A stretch of DNA of 46,849 bases, taken from Acanthamoeba castellanii str. Neff (taxonomy: Eukaryota > Discosea > Longamoebia > Acanthamoebidae). The stretch's first letter is position 1. Every line of letters starts with the position of its first letter. The notes under the pieces are model-generated. The model made no database searches, was not told the DNA's origin, and saw nothing but the letters and a program-made list of their open reading frames with translations. A program made the position numbers and the translations under genes. Of this stretch, positions 33,999 through 45,781 are shown in pieces. The stretch lies in assembly GCF_000313135.1 (NCBI RefSeq), contig NW_004457402.1, positions 1 through 46,849 on the forward strand, read 5' to 3'.

Positions 33999-36900
33999 TC
34001 AGGCATCGGCCAGGGCCTCCACAGCGGGCTTGGGTGGGCTGCTGCTGAGGGCAGCGTCCGGCACGGCTTCCGATGTTACATCGCAGAGGTCGGCGTTGGA
34101 CTCCAGGCGGACCAGCTCGTGGTCGACTTTGCTCTTGGCCTTCTTGGTCTTCTTCTTGCCGCTCGACTTCTTCTTCCCCTCCTTCTTGTCCTTCTTTCCG
34201 GCCTTGTCTTCATCTTCTTGCTGAGGCTGCTGCTGACTGCGGTTGCCGTCGCCGTTGGTGGTGGACCCGGAATGAGAAGAAGGTGATGGGGAGGAGGAGG
34301 AAGAGGCGCCCGGCGAGTCGTCCTTGTCTTCCTCGCCCTCGCCCCTGGCCTGGTGCAGTTTGTCGTGCTCCTGCTCCTCCTGCTCCTGCCGCCGCCGCCT
34401 CTTCTCCGCGAGCTTGTAGTGCTTCTTCGCCAGCTCCACCAACTTAAGGTAGATCCTGTTATTGGGCGCACACGAAAAGTTGGTTTAAAAAAAGGTGTCG
34501 CACACACCACCGCACCACCGCACACGCACACGTACACGCGCAAGGAGAGGAGCGAACCGAATGTGGGCGTCGTCGCCCCAGACGAAGTCGAGGTGGCCAT
34601 ACTCCTCCTCGAACTGCGCGTAGACCACGGTTTCCTCGGGCAGCTCCGAGAGGAGCCGCTCCACGTCTTCCTTGCACGTCAGCTTGTCCTCCCCGCCGTA
34701 GAACACACCCAACTGTGGATGTCCCCCATTGTCGTCAGCCTACGAGCCCCGCACGCACACGACGCACACGACACGCGCACATAAGCACGGGAGAGCGAGC
34801 AGTACCCGAGCAGGATGGATGCTGCCCAGGTCATAGGGTGGTGGCTGTTCCTGTCCGTAGACCTCCAGGTTCTTCTTCGCCCCGTAGTCAAAATGGCTGA
34901 ATGTGCCGTTGCGGATCGATTGCGCCCTTGTGTGGCACCACACACACACACACACGCACACGAGCGCACACGCACGACACACATACAAACGCACACGTCA
35001 GAACTACACGCAAAGACGCAGCAGTAGTGTGTCGCACCAGTGGGCCATGACCATGACCGACGTGCCGCCGGGCTGGTGCGCGGCGATGACCGGCATGCGA
35101 TCGAGCGAGAAGTTGTTGTCCGGGTTCCACCCGCACATGTTGTCGAATATGAGCCGCGTCACGAGCCTGGTGCCCTGCGCCGAGTAGAGGAGCAGGCCGG
35201 GCGTGATGTTGTTGAGCCACGTCCCCGTCGTCTGGCCCACGCCACCAACCAGACGATGAACGGTCAGCGTAAAAGAGTAATGATAAATAAATAATGATTA
35301 ATAATAATATGATCGTCTTCTCGGGCCACGGTACCAGGAAGGCCTTGATGCCCATGAACTGGAAGAGCTTGTCGGTTTGCATGTTGGCCAGGTAGGTCAT
35401 CATCTTCGACTTTTGGTTGTGCACGTACGCGGCCGGAGCCAGCACTGTGCCGTGTTGTGTTTGAGCCTCGCGATGAGATGCGAAGGCCTGATTGCTTCGT
35501 GCGCGTGCGGTGGTGCATGTGTGCGTGTGCGTGTGCGGTCAGACGGTGTGTGTCGTGCGGTGTGGCGTACACAAGCCTATACTAATCTTGCTCCGCGTCT
35601 CGGGCTGGGTGGCCATCATGGCCAACAGCACGTTACAACCCTGCGAATGGCCTGGCCAGAGAGAAGAAAGAAATAAGAAACGAAGGGGTCGGCCCAACGC
35701 AGAGCACCATCAGAGCAGCCACCACGACGCGTGGCGTACGTACCGACGAAGACGAGGTGGGGCTGATGGGCGTAGTCCAGGGCGTAGTCGATGGACGCTC
35801 GGGCGTCCTTCACCAGGTCATCACGGTTGAAACTGTGCGCGCGCACGCGTGGAATAAATATGTGTGTTGGTGAGCGCCCGGGCCTCGGCCCAGTGGAAGA
35901 GTTGGGGTAAACGCGTACTTCCAGTACTGGGTGCTGTCCACCTTGAAGTGCGCATGCTCGCGGCTGAACCGATTGCCTCGAACGTTGCCCATCCACACAT
36001 CAAACCTATAAGCCCGAGTGAGCAACACACGCACACGCACGCGCGCACGCACACACACACGCACGCGCGCACACGCACACGCACACGCACACGCACGACG
36101 GCACACACACCGGACACTGTTTGGTGGAGAACAAAAGAGAGCCAACGAACCCGTTGTCGGCAAAGATGAATCCCAGGCATTTGGCGGTTTCGTTCACGAT
36201 CCACGTGACTGAACAATCCATGAGGCCGTGCATCAGGAACACCACAGGCCTGGCACACATCGCACAGACAATGAGTCAGCCTTCCATCGCACGCACGCAC
36301 CGCACACACCACACACGCACGACCGCACACGCACACGCACAGGCATGCACACACCTTGGGCTGTATCCGGTCTCGTTTTTGCCGTGCGGGATGCGGAAGA
36401 GGGTGAGGATGTAGCCGTCGGGCGTGGTGACCTTGTGCTCCTCGATCGGGTAGCCCTTGCTGGTCACGAGCCCGAACAGGGTCAGCTTGGCCTCGGCCTT
36501 GCCCCGCCGCTTGCGCTCCTGCAGCTCGTCCCGGACCTCCTGCTTGAGCCGCCGCGCCCGCTGCTTCTCGGTCTCGCCGGGCACCACCGACGACAGGCCC
36601 GTCAGCAGGTCCGCCTGGAAGGTGGGCTCCGGCGGCGGCTCCGGCGGCAATGCGCCGCCCTTGGCCCGCGGCGACAGGGGCCGCTCCGCCTTTTCCTTTT
36701 CTTTTCCTTTTTCGTTTCCTTTGTCGTCGTCGAGTTCGGCCACTTCCAGCGCCCTCTCCTCCAGCAACGATTTCTGTGCCCACAATTATAAATTAGAGTT
36801 ACATAAATAAATAACTTAAAATAACTTAAAACGAACGAATATATAAGTATAATATACGTTTATATACGATCTATATATTGATATATAGATAGTCGTACCC

Positions 36901-38170
36901 TCTTCGCGAGTCGGGCGGCGATGATGACTTCGTGGAGCGCGGTGACCCAGGCCTCGATCTCCTGCTTGCTCTCCGAGGCGAAGACCTGGGTGATGACGTT
37001 GGTGGTGAACTCCTTGCGCCGCACCTCGATCACGAAGCTGTAGAAGGCCACCGGCTGCGGGCCCGCGGAGTGCGCCGCCGGCGTACGCCGCAGGGTCATG
37101 GTCGACCCGCGCTTGATGGCCGACCCGATCCGGCTGCCGGTCTTGGTCGGCTTGCTCGCCTCGCCCTCGAGCTGGTCCCTCGCCTCCGATAGATCGCCCA
37201 GCGATTTGCGTCGCTTGTCTCCCTCCTGCGCCCCCGATGACGACGATGATGAACTGTCAACGGTGCTGCTGCTGCTGTCGCTCGGCTTCTCTTTCATCGT
37301 CGCCCGCGCGGACTTGGCTCTATCGGCTCCACTGTCTTGCGCCGCGCCAAGAGGCGGAGGCGGCACCATCATCACAACGTCCTACAACGAGCCAAGAGTC
37401 AGATCATCACCGCACACACCACACACACCGACGAGGTACCTTCTTCATGTAGACGTTGCTGATGTTGATGATCTCGAGGAAGGGCGAGAAGAACTCCTTG
37501 TTGGCCTTCTTGATCCAGAGGATGGTGGCGGTGAGCGAGAGGGCCACGTGCTGGGTCTCCTTGCGCGACTGGCGCCACACGAGGTCGCCCTCCTTGACCG
37601 CCTGCCGCTCGATCTTCTTCCGGGCCAGGCCCAGCGTGTGCCACCGCCTCAGCTTCCGCTCAGCCGCTGGCGATTCCTCCGCCTAATGCCAGGGGCAGCG
37701 CAACACCAGATATATTTTAAATACTACTAATCCTAATGTAGTATAAATTCCGTAGTACTTTCAGACTATATATAATATTTTGGTGAGGATAATACGTATT
37801 ATTATAATATTTAGAAAAAAAATGGAAGAGAGGTGATTAAAAAACGTACGACCGCGTCGATTGGGGTGGAGTGCGTGCCACGATCCTCCTGTGCTGCCTC
37901 TTCCTTCTTCTCATCGGCATGTTTTGTTTGCGAAGATGCTGGTTGCGTGAATTCCTCATCAGCGAGGGGTCCACCACCTGAATTCTTGCTCCTTTTGCTC
38001 TTCTTGCTCTTGTTGCGCTTCTTCGTGGGCTTGTAGCGGGGGGACAAGACCTTGTACTTGTCATCTTCCTCCGGCACCACCACGCGTGCAACGTCGCCAG
38101 CCTCCAGTTTCGCCGCTGGCACATTGCCCCGCAGCCCTTCCAGCGTCAACCCTCTCTCCATCTTCGCCAT
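33999..38170 (-). CDS. PH domain fused to an acid-lipase-type alpha/beta hydrolase
   Basis: Starts at ATG 38170 (MAKMERGLTLEGLRG), with a Lys-rich N-terminus (KPTKKRNKSKKSKRSK). Next is a PH domain: KEGDLVWRQSRKETQHVALS, TILWIKKANKEFFSPFLEI, VAFYSFVIEVRRKEFTTNV, and the closing helix QEIEAWVTALHEVI with its invariant Trp. The helix exon ends at a GTACGA donor (about 36899) and joins in phase across an AT-rich intron to KSLLEERALEVAEL. The lipase then shows GYPIEEHKVTTPDGYILTLF, VVFLMHGLMDCSVTW (oxyanion HG), FDVWMGNVRGNRFSREH, the nucleophile elbow GHSQG (split by an intron, near 35750 and 35640), Asp in YGGEDKL and His in YGHLDFVWG. This matches lysosomal acid/gastric lipases, but there is no signal peptide. 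A Lys/Ser/Glu-rich tail precedes TGA 34001-33999. Probably cytosolic or membrane-recruited; substrate unknown. Confidence 0.8.
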
Positions 38171-38396
38171 CTTGAGGCGCTCCAAGTGTGCACTTCTCGA
38201 ATGCGAGATTGACTTCGTAGGTGTGCTGCGCAGTTCCGGAGAGCCTTCATTTTTGTCGACGTGAGATCTCGTTTCCTTCGTTTTATTTTTTCTTAAATAA
38301 TTTCTCTTAGACCTTTTAACGCACGATCGTGGCCAGACGTGGCGAAGGGGGGCGCTGCCCCTTTACCCCGCTACGGCGGGTACTTCGCCGTCAAAC

Positions 38397-38420
38397 GAAT
38401 AAACAAACAAACAAACAAAC
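38397..38420. repeat. (AAAC)n simple repeat, intergenic
   Basis: About five copies of AAAC between the start of the PH-lipase gene (38170) and the stop of the nuclease gene (38437). The rest of this 266-base spacer shows no coding signal. Confidence 0.75.
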
Positions 38421-38436
38421 GCACGATCGTGGAGGG

Positions 38437-40141
38437 CTACGCGAGCTCGCACATGAGGCTGAAGTGGTCGCTCGAATAGAGGGCCGAGGGCAGCCCGCTC
38501 CCCTCGGCCAGGCGCGGTATCGGCACCAGCGCCCGCACGCGCATGGGCGAAGCGGCGGGCCACAGGATGTAGTCCACCACCTGCGCCGAGTGCGGCAGCA
38601 GCGTCGTGTATGGCGGCTCGCCGCTCGCCGTTGTCGTCGCCGTCGTGGCTCCCTCCTTCACCTCATCGGCCGCGGTCTGTTGATGCAACGCATAGGCACT
38701 GCGCCATGGCGTGGTCTGCTGGGTCTGGTCGCTGGTCGCGGCCGGCCGGCCGGCGGCCGGCGACTTGACGGCGCCGCCACGGTTGCCCCTGGGGCCGTTG
38801 GGTCGAGCGGCAGGGGGACGGGCTTGGCCGGGCGATGTGAGAAGGGCGTAGATCGAGGAGTCGGGCGTCGAGTTGAAGTCGCCACACAGCACGATGGGCA
38901 CATTCTCCTGGCCCAGCTCGGCTTCCTTCGCCTTCTTCCACGCATTCACGGCACTGTGTGGCGTAGAGCGATCGCGAGTAATAAGAAGAAGAAGAAGAAC
39001 AGAACGACGGAGGCTATCAATGACGAAAAGGAAAGAAACCTGAGCAGCTCTCGAGTTTGCTTGTGGCGAATGATTTCGGCGTCGTCGAACCACACCGAGA
39101 GGTGGGTGGTCGCAACCAAGAGCGGGCTGTCGTCCTCCTCCACTATGGTTGTGCGCGCACAGCAAGTGACGTGACAGTGGTCACGTCGTCAACAATGATG
39201 AGGGCCTGTAGCGCTGTTTCAGTGGTGGTGGAGAGGAAGGTACGAGGCATCAGCGGCACCAGGAGAGCCACCGTGTCGAATCCCAAATCCAACTCACAGA
39301 CCTCGCCTACGTAGTACCTGTCACGCCCATGCACGGCCATCACAAAACGAAGAAGTGAGTGATGTTACACAGAGTAAAAGGTGCCATGTGGCAACCGCCT
39401 ACGTACCGCTCCCTGTTGTAGAAGAGCGCGCAGCCGTCCCCCTTCTCCCTCTTCTTGTACACTCCGCTGTAGGTCTTGCTCAGGTAGGACAGGTACTCCT
39501 GGTACTTGTCCACCTCCTGCAGTGGCCACACACACACACACACACACACCACCACCACCACCACCACCACCAGCACACACACAGCACACATCAACAAGAC
39601 GCCGTGTGCATGTCAGCACCGCCAGCCGGCTAGCTCACCCAACGCAGCGCGCGGCCGCACCTGCAGGCAGGCCACGTCCGGGGCCAACGCCTCGATCTCC
39701 CGCGCTTGGTTGGCCAGCCTGACCCAGCAAGCACGCCACGGCCCCGTCAGGCCTCGTCGTGCAGAACCGGGTTGATGATGAAGAGGAGGAAGGGTACCGG
39801 TAGGGGAAGAGCATGTGCTGGGTGTCGCAGTGCGGGTAGAAGCTGAACGAGCACGTCGACTTGAGCACGTTGTAGGTCATCACCTTCACGCTCTTCCGCA
39901 ATGCTCGCCCACCAACGCTGCAGCCTGAACACGCGTCGGGTTGTAATTATTTTGAATTTTGGTTACTTTTTGTTTATTTTTTTATTAATTCTGTACGGGG
40001 GTGGTCGCTACCAGCAGGGAGCGGCACTTCCTGTAGAGAGCGAGGGAAGGCGGGCAAGGCGGAACTGGCCGCCTTGGTCCCTTTCGTTGCTGGCGTGGGC
40101 GCAGCATTCTTCTTGCCCGGCGCGGCACCCTTCTTCTTCAT
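38437..40141 (-). CDS. CCR4/Angel-type endonuclease-exonuclease-phosphatase (EEP) family nuclease
   Basis: Probably an mRNA deadenylase or RNA phosphodiesterase. The EEP core is visible in order: KVMTYNVLKSTCSFSFY with the metal-site Asn (near 39880); APDVACLQ spliced to EVDKYQEYLSYLSKTYSG with the catalytic Glu (near 39520-39700); GDGCALFYN; PLLVATTHLSVW; PIVLCGDFNSTPDSSIYALL with the Asp/Asn pair (near 38890); and the C-terminal SSDHFSLMCELA with the catalytic His, then TAG 38439-38437. The Q-E-V-D and H-C-x-x-x segments are nearest CCR4, Angel and PDE12 proteins. A low-complexity Ala/Pro/Arg insert lies between GDFN and SDH. The N-terminus is Lys-rich (MKKKGAAPGKK from ATG 40141). In-frame coding-like sequence without ATG continues to about 40246, so an upstream exon is possible. 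No leucine-rich repeats seen. Confidence 0.75.
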
Positions 40142-40414
40142 CTCACGTGCTTGTGTCAATCCTTCGTTTCTTTCTTTCTCTGCTTGCTTTGCGCTCAACC
40201 TCTTCTCTGAAATGGATCTGGGCTTCTTCTTCGTTCGCCAGGGCACGACGCATCGAGCGTGGAGGCAAGAAGGAAAGGGTTGTGTATTGATTTGTGCAAA
40301 GAAAGATGAACCTTGTGCGGTGACTACGAGAGGAGAGATGAAGTGTGCATTGGAAAGTGAGAGCTCGCTTCCGAGTGGAGGATTGATTACAGAACGCGGG
40401 GCGCGGAGCAGAGC

Positions 40415-42090
40415 TTAGAGCTTGGCACCGGCGGCGACGAGGCCGTCCCTGATGCGGGCGCCGTAGTCCTTGTCGGCCTTGGAGAAGATCTCGACCATCT
40501 TGAGCTGGATGTCCTTGCGGGCGTTCTTGAGGTGGCCGACGATGTTGTTGACGAGCCTGGTCCTCTGCTCGGGGGTCATGACGTTGCGGTAGAGGTTGCC
40601 CGGCTGGACAAAGTCGTCGTTAGGATGGTTGGGGCGGTGCCTGGCGACGGGGCCGCTCACGTCGAACGGGTGGGTGTCCAGGGTCTGCGGGCAGGGCGCG
40701 GGGCTGCCCTCCACGCTGTTGGGGAAGTAGTTGGGGGCGCTGCCCTGGTTGCCGTTGACGGTCATGCCGCCGTCCCTCTCCTGGTTGCGGACCTTGGTGG
40801 CGAAGGGCGCGTTGATGGGGATCTGGAGGTAGTTGGTGCCCAGGCGGTGGCGGTGGGTGTCGTTGTAGGAGAACAGACGGCCCTGGAGCATCTTGTCGGG
40901 CGAGGCCTCGATACCGGGGATGAGCGACGCGGGCGAGAAGGCCGACTGCTCGACCTCGGCAAAGTAGTTCTCGGGGTTGCGGTTGAGCACGAGGCGGCCG
41001 AAGGGGATGAGCGGGTAGTCCTTGTGCGACCACACCTTCGTGACGTCGAACGGGTTGAACTTGTACTTCCACGCGTCCTCGTACTCCATCACCTGAATGA
41101 AGGCCCTCCACGCGGGGAACTCACCTGCAGCCACAAAGCCCGACCAATGAATGTCAGCGTGCCGGTAAGAACAAGACGGTGAGCGCTCAGAGGCGTTGAA
41201 GAGGGTACCCTTGGCAATGGAGTTGAAGAGATCCTCAGTGGCGTGGTCGGAGTTCTCGCCGGCAATGCGGTCGCCCTCCTCCTGGGTGAGGTTCTCGATG
41301 CCCTGCTCGGTCTTGAAGTGGAACTTGACCCAGTACTGCTTGCCCTCCTTGTTGACCAGCTTGAAGGTGTGGCTCGAGTAGCCGTTCATGTGGCGGTAGT
41401 CCTTGGGGATGCCGCGGTCGGAGAACAGGATGGTGACCTGGTGAAGGCTCTCGGGGGTGAGCGACAGGAAATCCCAGAACATGTTGGCATCCCTGAGGTT
41501 GGTCTGAGGGTTCCTCTTCTGCGTGTGGATGAAATCTGTTCAAAATTGAAACCAATTTGGTTAGTCGAAATAAAAATTAGCGTGGGCAGCAGATTCTGCA
41601 CAAAAAATCGAGCGCTGACTTCAAAGTTGCAAATAAAAAAATTAAGGAGTAAATGATGCGCACCAGGGAACTTGGAAGGGTCGCGAAGGAAGAAGACGGG
41701 CGTGTTGTTGCCAGTCATGTCCCAGTTGCCCTCCTCAGTGTAGAACTTGACAGCGAAACCGCGAGGATCACGCGCGGTATCGGCCGAGCCCTTCTCGCCA
41801 CCGACCGTCGAGAATCGGGTGAAAATGGGGGTCCTCTTGCCCACGCGGTTGAGGAACTTGGCCTTGCAGTACTTGGAGATGTCGTGGGTGACCTCGAAAT
41901 AGCCGTGCGCACCGGCGCCCTTGGCATGGACCACACGCTCGGGAATCCTCTCCCTGTCGAAATGCGCCAGCTTATCAACGAGCTGGTAGTCCTGAAGCAG
42001 GAGCGGGCCGTCGGGTCCAGCGCTCAGGCTGTTGTTGTCATCATGCACAGGCGAACCGTGCGAGGTGGTGAAAAGGGGCCTCTGCGCCAT
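40415..42090 (-). CDS. Catalase (heme, small-subunit type) with a peroxisomal targeting end
   Basis: Breaks down hydrogen peroxide to water and oxygen. Three exons join in phase (42090-41664, 41535-41209, 41124-40415), giving 487 residues, normal for a small-subunit clade catalase. Distal-side residues: His55 in [13 protein letters not shown] and Asn in [13 protein letters not shown]. The proximal heme-ligand Tyr is in [22 protein letters not shown]-pocket type sequence and [15 protein letters not shown] follow. The protein ends GAKL; the final A-K-L fits the canonical type-1 peroxisomal signal, so the enzyme is likely peroxisomal. Divergently placed from the dihydrouridine synthase gene with 330 bases between starts. 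No missing catalytic residue. Confidence 0.96.
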
Positions 42091-42420
42091 CTCTCTTGCT
42101 TCTCTCGATCGATTGATACAACAGACTTATGCGGCGGTGACGTACACCCTACTGTGGGAATTATCGGCTACCCCAACCCGTCAAATTTCTCAGCCACTAG
42201 AAAGTCAAACATGGCTATGATTTTGATTAATGATTCGCTTGTCGACATATGGCGAACCTGGAAAATCGCGAGCAGCCTCCGGCTGGTTGCTGGCATGACG
42301 TCAGCGTGACTGTGGTACATCCAGAAAAAACCCTAGAATGTCTTTTTGGCCTTTTGAGAAAAGAAAACAATAAAATAAATTAATCAACTTAGCTGCATCT
42401 TCATCTTCGCGACCGGAAAA
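42091..42420. other. Divergent intergenic region between catalase and DUS3 genes
   Basis: Starts on both sides face away from it, so it must hold both promoters. An AT-rich patch (about 42360-42385, AATAAAATAAAT) lies 40-60 bases before the plus-strand ATG at 42421. No coding signal seen. Confidence 0.5.
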
Positions 42421-45400
42421 ATGGAAGCGCCTGCATCGTCTAGCACCGAAGGGGGCGGTCCCTTGCCCGCGGCCCCGTTTCGGCTCAGGCCGCTCCCGAG
42501 CGCAACCTCCATCTCATTCGCCGTTCCGTCAACGGAGGAGGCCCAAGCTGCTCTGGCCAAGCGAAATGAAAGTGGGGATCTCGCCGTCAGCATTCAGTAC
42601 CTCTCTCATCTCTCCTCCGAGTGATTGCAACCCACCTCTTCTTCTTTAATCATCGATTGCTCTACTCTCGCGCAGGTATCTTCGTGCCATGAAAAAGAAG
42701 GAGGAAGCGAGCACAGAGGCTGACGCCGAAGGCGATGGCGACAAGAAGCGAAGTGCCGAGGACATGAAGGAGAAGGTGACTCCACACTGTTCTATGTTCG
42801 GTGGTGTGTGCGTGTGCGTGTGTGTCGTGTGTCGTGGGGTCAGCGCGAGCTTTGCTCATCGCGGCGCTCTGCTGGATGATCGACAGAGCCAGCCACTGTC
42901 CAAGCGACAGAGGGTCAAGGAAAAGGAGAAGAGGCGGAAGGACAGACACACCCTGGGCAAGGACAAGCTGTGCTTCGCCATCGCCGAAGGCAGGACCTGC
43001 CCCCACGGCGACATCAAGTAAACCCTGCCCCCCCCCCAAACCCCTCGTTCCATCACACCACACGCAACCACCAAGCCGTCGTGTCACCACCAAACCAACC
43101 CAACCCAACCAACAGGTGCAAGTTCTCGCACGACGTGGCAGCGTTCCTGGCCGCGAAGCCGGCCGACATCGCCGACAGGTGCCCCATGTTCGAGGAGACC
43201 GGTAACAAAAAACTGCTCACACCCGTCTTCACATGGTCTGCTGCATCCCTCTCACGCGTTATGCAATGCTTCTTCTTCTTCTTCTTGTCTTCTATCGGTG
43301 CAGGCCGCTGCAAGTACGGTCTCGTGTGCCGCTTCGGGTCCTCACACATCAAAGACAACAAAAACGTCATCAACGAAGAGGCACGCACCTCTCCCATCGT
43401 CACACACGCACACGACCGCACACGCACACGCGCACACGACCGCACACACGCACACACGACACCTGGCCGACCGACGTTTACTGCGGTTTACTTACTTGCA
43501 CCGCACGTGCAGCTGGCATCGAAGCCGCACCCCGAGTCGGTCAACTTCCTCGACAAGGACGTGCAGGTCAAGCTGCGCAAGCGGCAGTACGACTTCTCGC
43601 GCGCGGTGCCCTACCTGCGCCAGTGGACCCGCGAGACGAAGCAGCGCGTGCAGGACAACAACGTGCCTGTCAGCGAGCGCGCGGCGGGCGAGGGCCAGAC
43701 GAGCGCTTCCGACGGCGCCGACGCCCAGGCCGCGGCGACCATGGACGTCGAGGCCGCGCCGCAGGCAGAGCCGGCGGACAAGGGTAAGGAAAAGGAGAAG
43801 GCAACGGAGGCCGAGGCCGAGAAGATGGAGGAGGAGAGGAGGGTCAAGATCGAGCAGAGGCTTGAGTTCGTGGAAACGCCGCTGAGGCGGTGGAAAAGAA
43901 GAAGGTGCGTTCTACCTCGTGTGTGTCGTGTGTCGTGTGCGTGTCCGTGTTGCGCGACCGCGCGCTGCTTGCGGCTGGTCCTGTGCTGATCATTGTGTGT
44001 GCCATCACAGATCGACTGGAACGACAAGTTGTATCTCGCCCCGCTCACCACTCTGGGAAACCTCCCTTCCGCAGGTAACACACGACACGACACGACACGA
44101 CACGACACGACACGACACGACACGACACGACACGACACGACACGACACGACACGACACGACACACACACGACACGACACGACACGCACCTAAACAAACAA
44201 ACGATTTTTTCTCGTCTCTACGCCGTCCAGGATCTGCAAAACTCTCGGCGCGGACATCACTTGCGGTGAGATGGCCCTCGCCGAGAACCTGCTGCAGGGC
44301 CAGCCGTCGGAGTGGGCGCTGCTGAGGCGCCACCCGTCCGAGGACATCTTCGGGGTGCAGCTGTGCGGGCCGCACCCGGACCACCTGACCAAGTGCGGCC
44401 AGGTGCTCGATGAGACCATTTCGGTCGACTTTGTGGACATCAACTGCGGCTGCCCCATCGACCTCGTCGTCAACAAGTACGTACACGACCCATCAACCTC
44501 AACATCGTCATTGATCGCTCCTTCATCGTTAATCAACCGATCGTCGTCATCGTCATCGGCATCAGGGGTGCGGGTTCGGCGCTCTTGGACCGGCCGCGTA
44601 GGCTGGAGGGGATCGTGCGGGGCATGGCCACGGTCCTCTCGTGCCCGCTGACCGTCAAGGTGCTGCTGCTGCTGCTCTGCCTGCTCGCCCACCCGCTCTC
44701 CCACGCGCGCTACCACCTCGTCGCCCCGCCCCGCCACAGCTGAAGCTTTTCGGTGCTCACGCCCGGCGCGCGCAACAGATCCGAACGGGCAAGGACGAGA
44801 AGGCGCCCAACGCCCACAAGCTCATTCCGCTACTGGCCGAGTGCGGCGCCGCCGCTGTCACGGTACGCGCGCCGCTCGCTCGCGCGCCCGCGCGGCTGCT
44901 AGGGTCCCTGTTGTCCGCTGACACGGGGTTGGGGGGGGGCACGTTCAGCTGCATGGTCGCTCCCGTTTGCAGCGCTACTCGAGGGAGGCCGACTGGAGCT
45001 ACATCCGCCAGTGCGCAGAGACCTCGCCCATCCCCATAATCGGTATCGTGCACCGCCCACACACGACACACACGACACACACGACACTCGAGCTGAGAAC
45101 TCACGCGGCCGTGCGCTGTGTGCGCTGCCGGTGGTCTAGGCAACGGAGACATCTACGGGCCGCAGCAGGCGGCCGAGGCCAAGGCGGCTGGCGTGTCCAC
45201 CATCATGGTGGCCCGTGGCGCGCTCATCAAGCCCTGGGTGTTCACCGAGATCAAGGAGAACAGGGACTGGGACATCTCTGCTACGGAGCGGTTCGACCTG
45301 CTGAAGGACTTTGTCAATTTCGGGCTCATGCACTGGGGCTCGGACGACCAGGTCCCACACCTCTCTCACACCTTTTGACCCTCGAGGAGTGATTCGCGCT

Positions 45401-45781
45401 GACTATGCGTGTGTTGGGTGTCTGGCTGCAGGGCGTGGCGACGACGCGCGAGTTTTTGCTGCAGTGGCTGTCGTTCCTCCACCGCTATGTGCCCATCGGC
45501 CTCCTCGAGGTGATGCCGCCGAAGCTGCATCAGAGGCCGCCTCCCTTCTTCGGCCGCAGCGACTTCGAGACCTTGCTCGCCTCTCCTGTCGTCAATGGTA
45601 CTCACGTGTGTGTTGTGTGTGTGTGTGTGTGTGTTGCTGATGTCCTCCCTTCGTGTTCTGCTGGTTTGTGCTGCCAGACTGGGTGTCGATCAGTGAGATG
45701 CTGCTGGGGCCGGTGCCCGATGGCTTCACCTTCACTCCCAAACACAAGTCCAACGCCTACAATGCCAACATTGAAGGATAG
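42421..45781 (+). CDS. DUS3L: tRNA-dihydrouridine synthase 3 (DUS3-like) with two CCCH zinc fingers; one apparent frameshift
   Basis: An FMN enzyme that reduces U47 of the tRNA variable loop to dihydrouridine. Exon 1 ([13 protein letters not shown]) splices in phase to [11 protein letters not shown]. Zinc fingers: [17 protein letters not shown] joined to KFSHD, and CPMFEET joined to [15 protein letters not shown], both typical of eukaryotic DUS3. After a Glu/Ala-rich linker, the TIM-barrel begins [16 protein letters not shown]. It continues [40 protein letters not shown] (catalytic Cys in N-C-G-C-P), LTVK spliced to [42 protein letters not shown] and the C-terminal [11 protein letters not shown] before TAG 45779-45781. 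The linker frame (QRLEFVE) and the frame entering the barrel (EAVEKKK) differ by one base near 43874-43876, where one A appears missing. About thirteen exons. Confidence 0.92.
44078..44186. repeat. ACACG pentanucleotide tandem array inside an intron
   Basis: About twenty copies of ACACG begin directly after the splice donor GTAACA of the DUS3 gene and run to about 44186, ahead of a T-rich stretch and the acceptor CCGTCCAG. Confidence 0.9.

Noticed and set aside
40532..41182. 216-codon plus-strand open frame opposite catalase
   Set aside because: Antisense shadow of a GC-rich catalase exon; Gly/Val-rich with no domain.
430..44186. A rule that intronic tandem arrays always place the CA-rich strand in the transcript
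   Set aside because: True for the three largest arrays, but introns of the SLC25 gene (2385-2435, 2755-2826) and one in DUS3 (42800-42840) are GT-rich on the sense strand.
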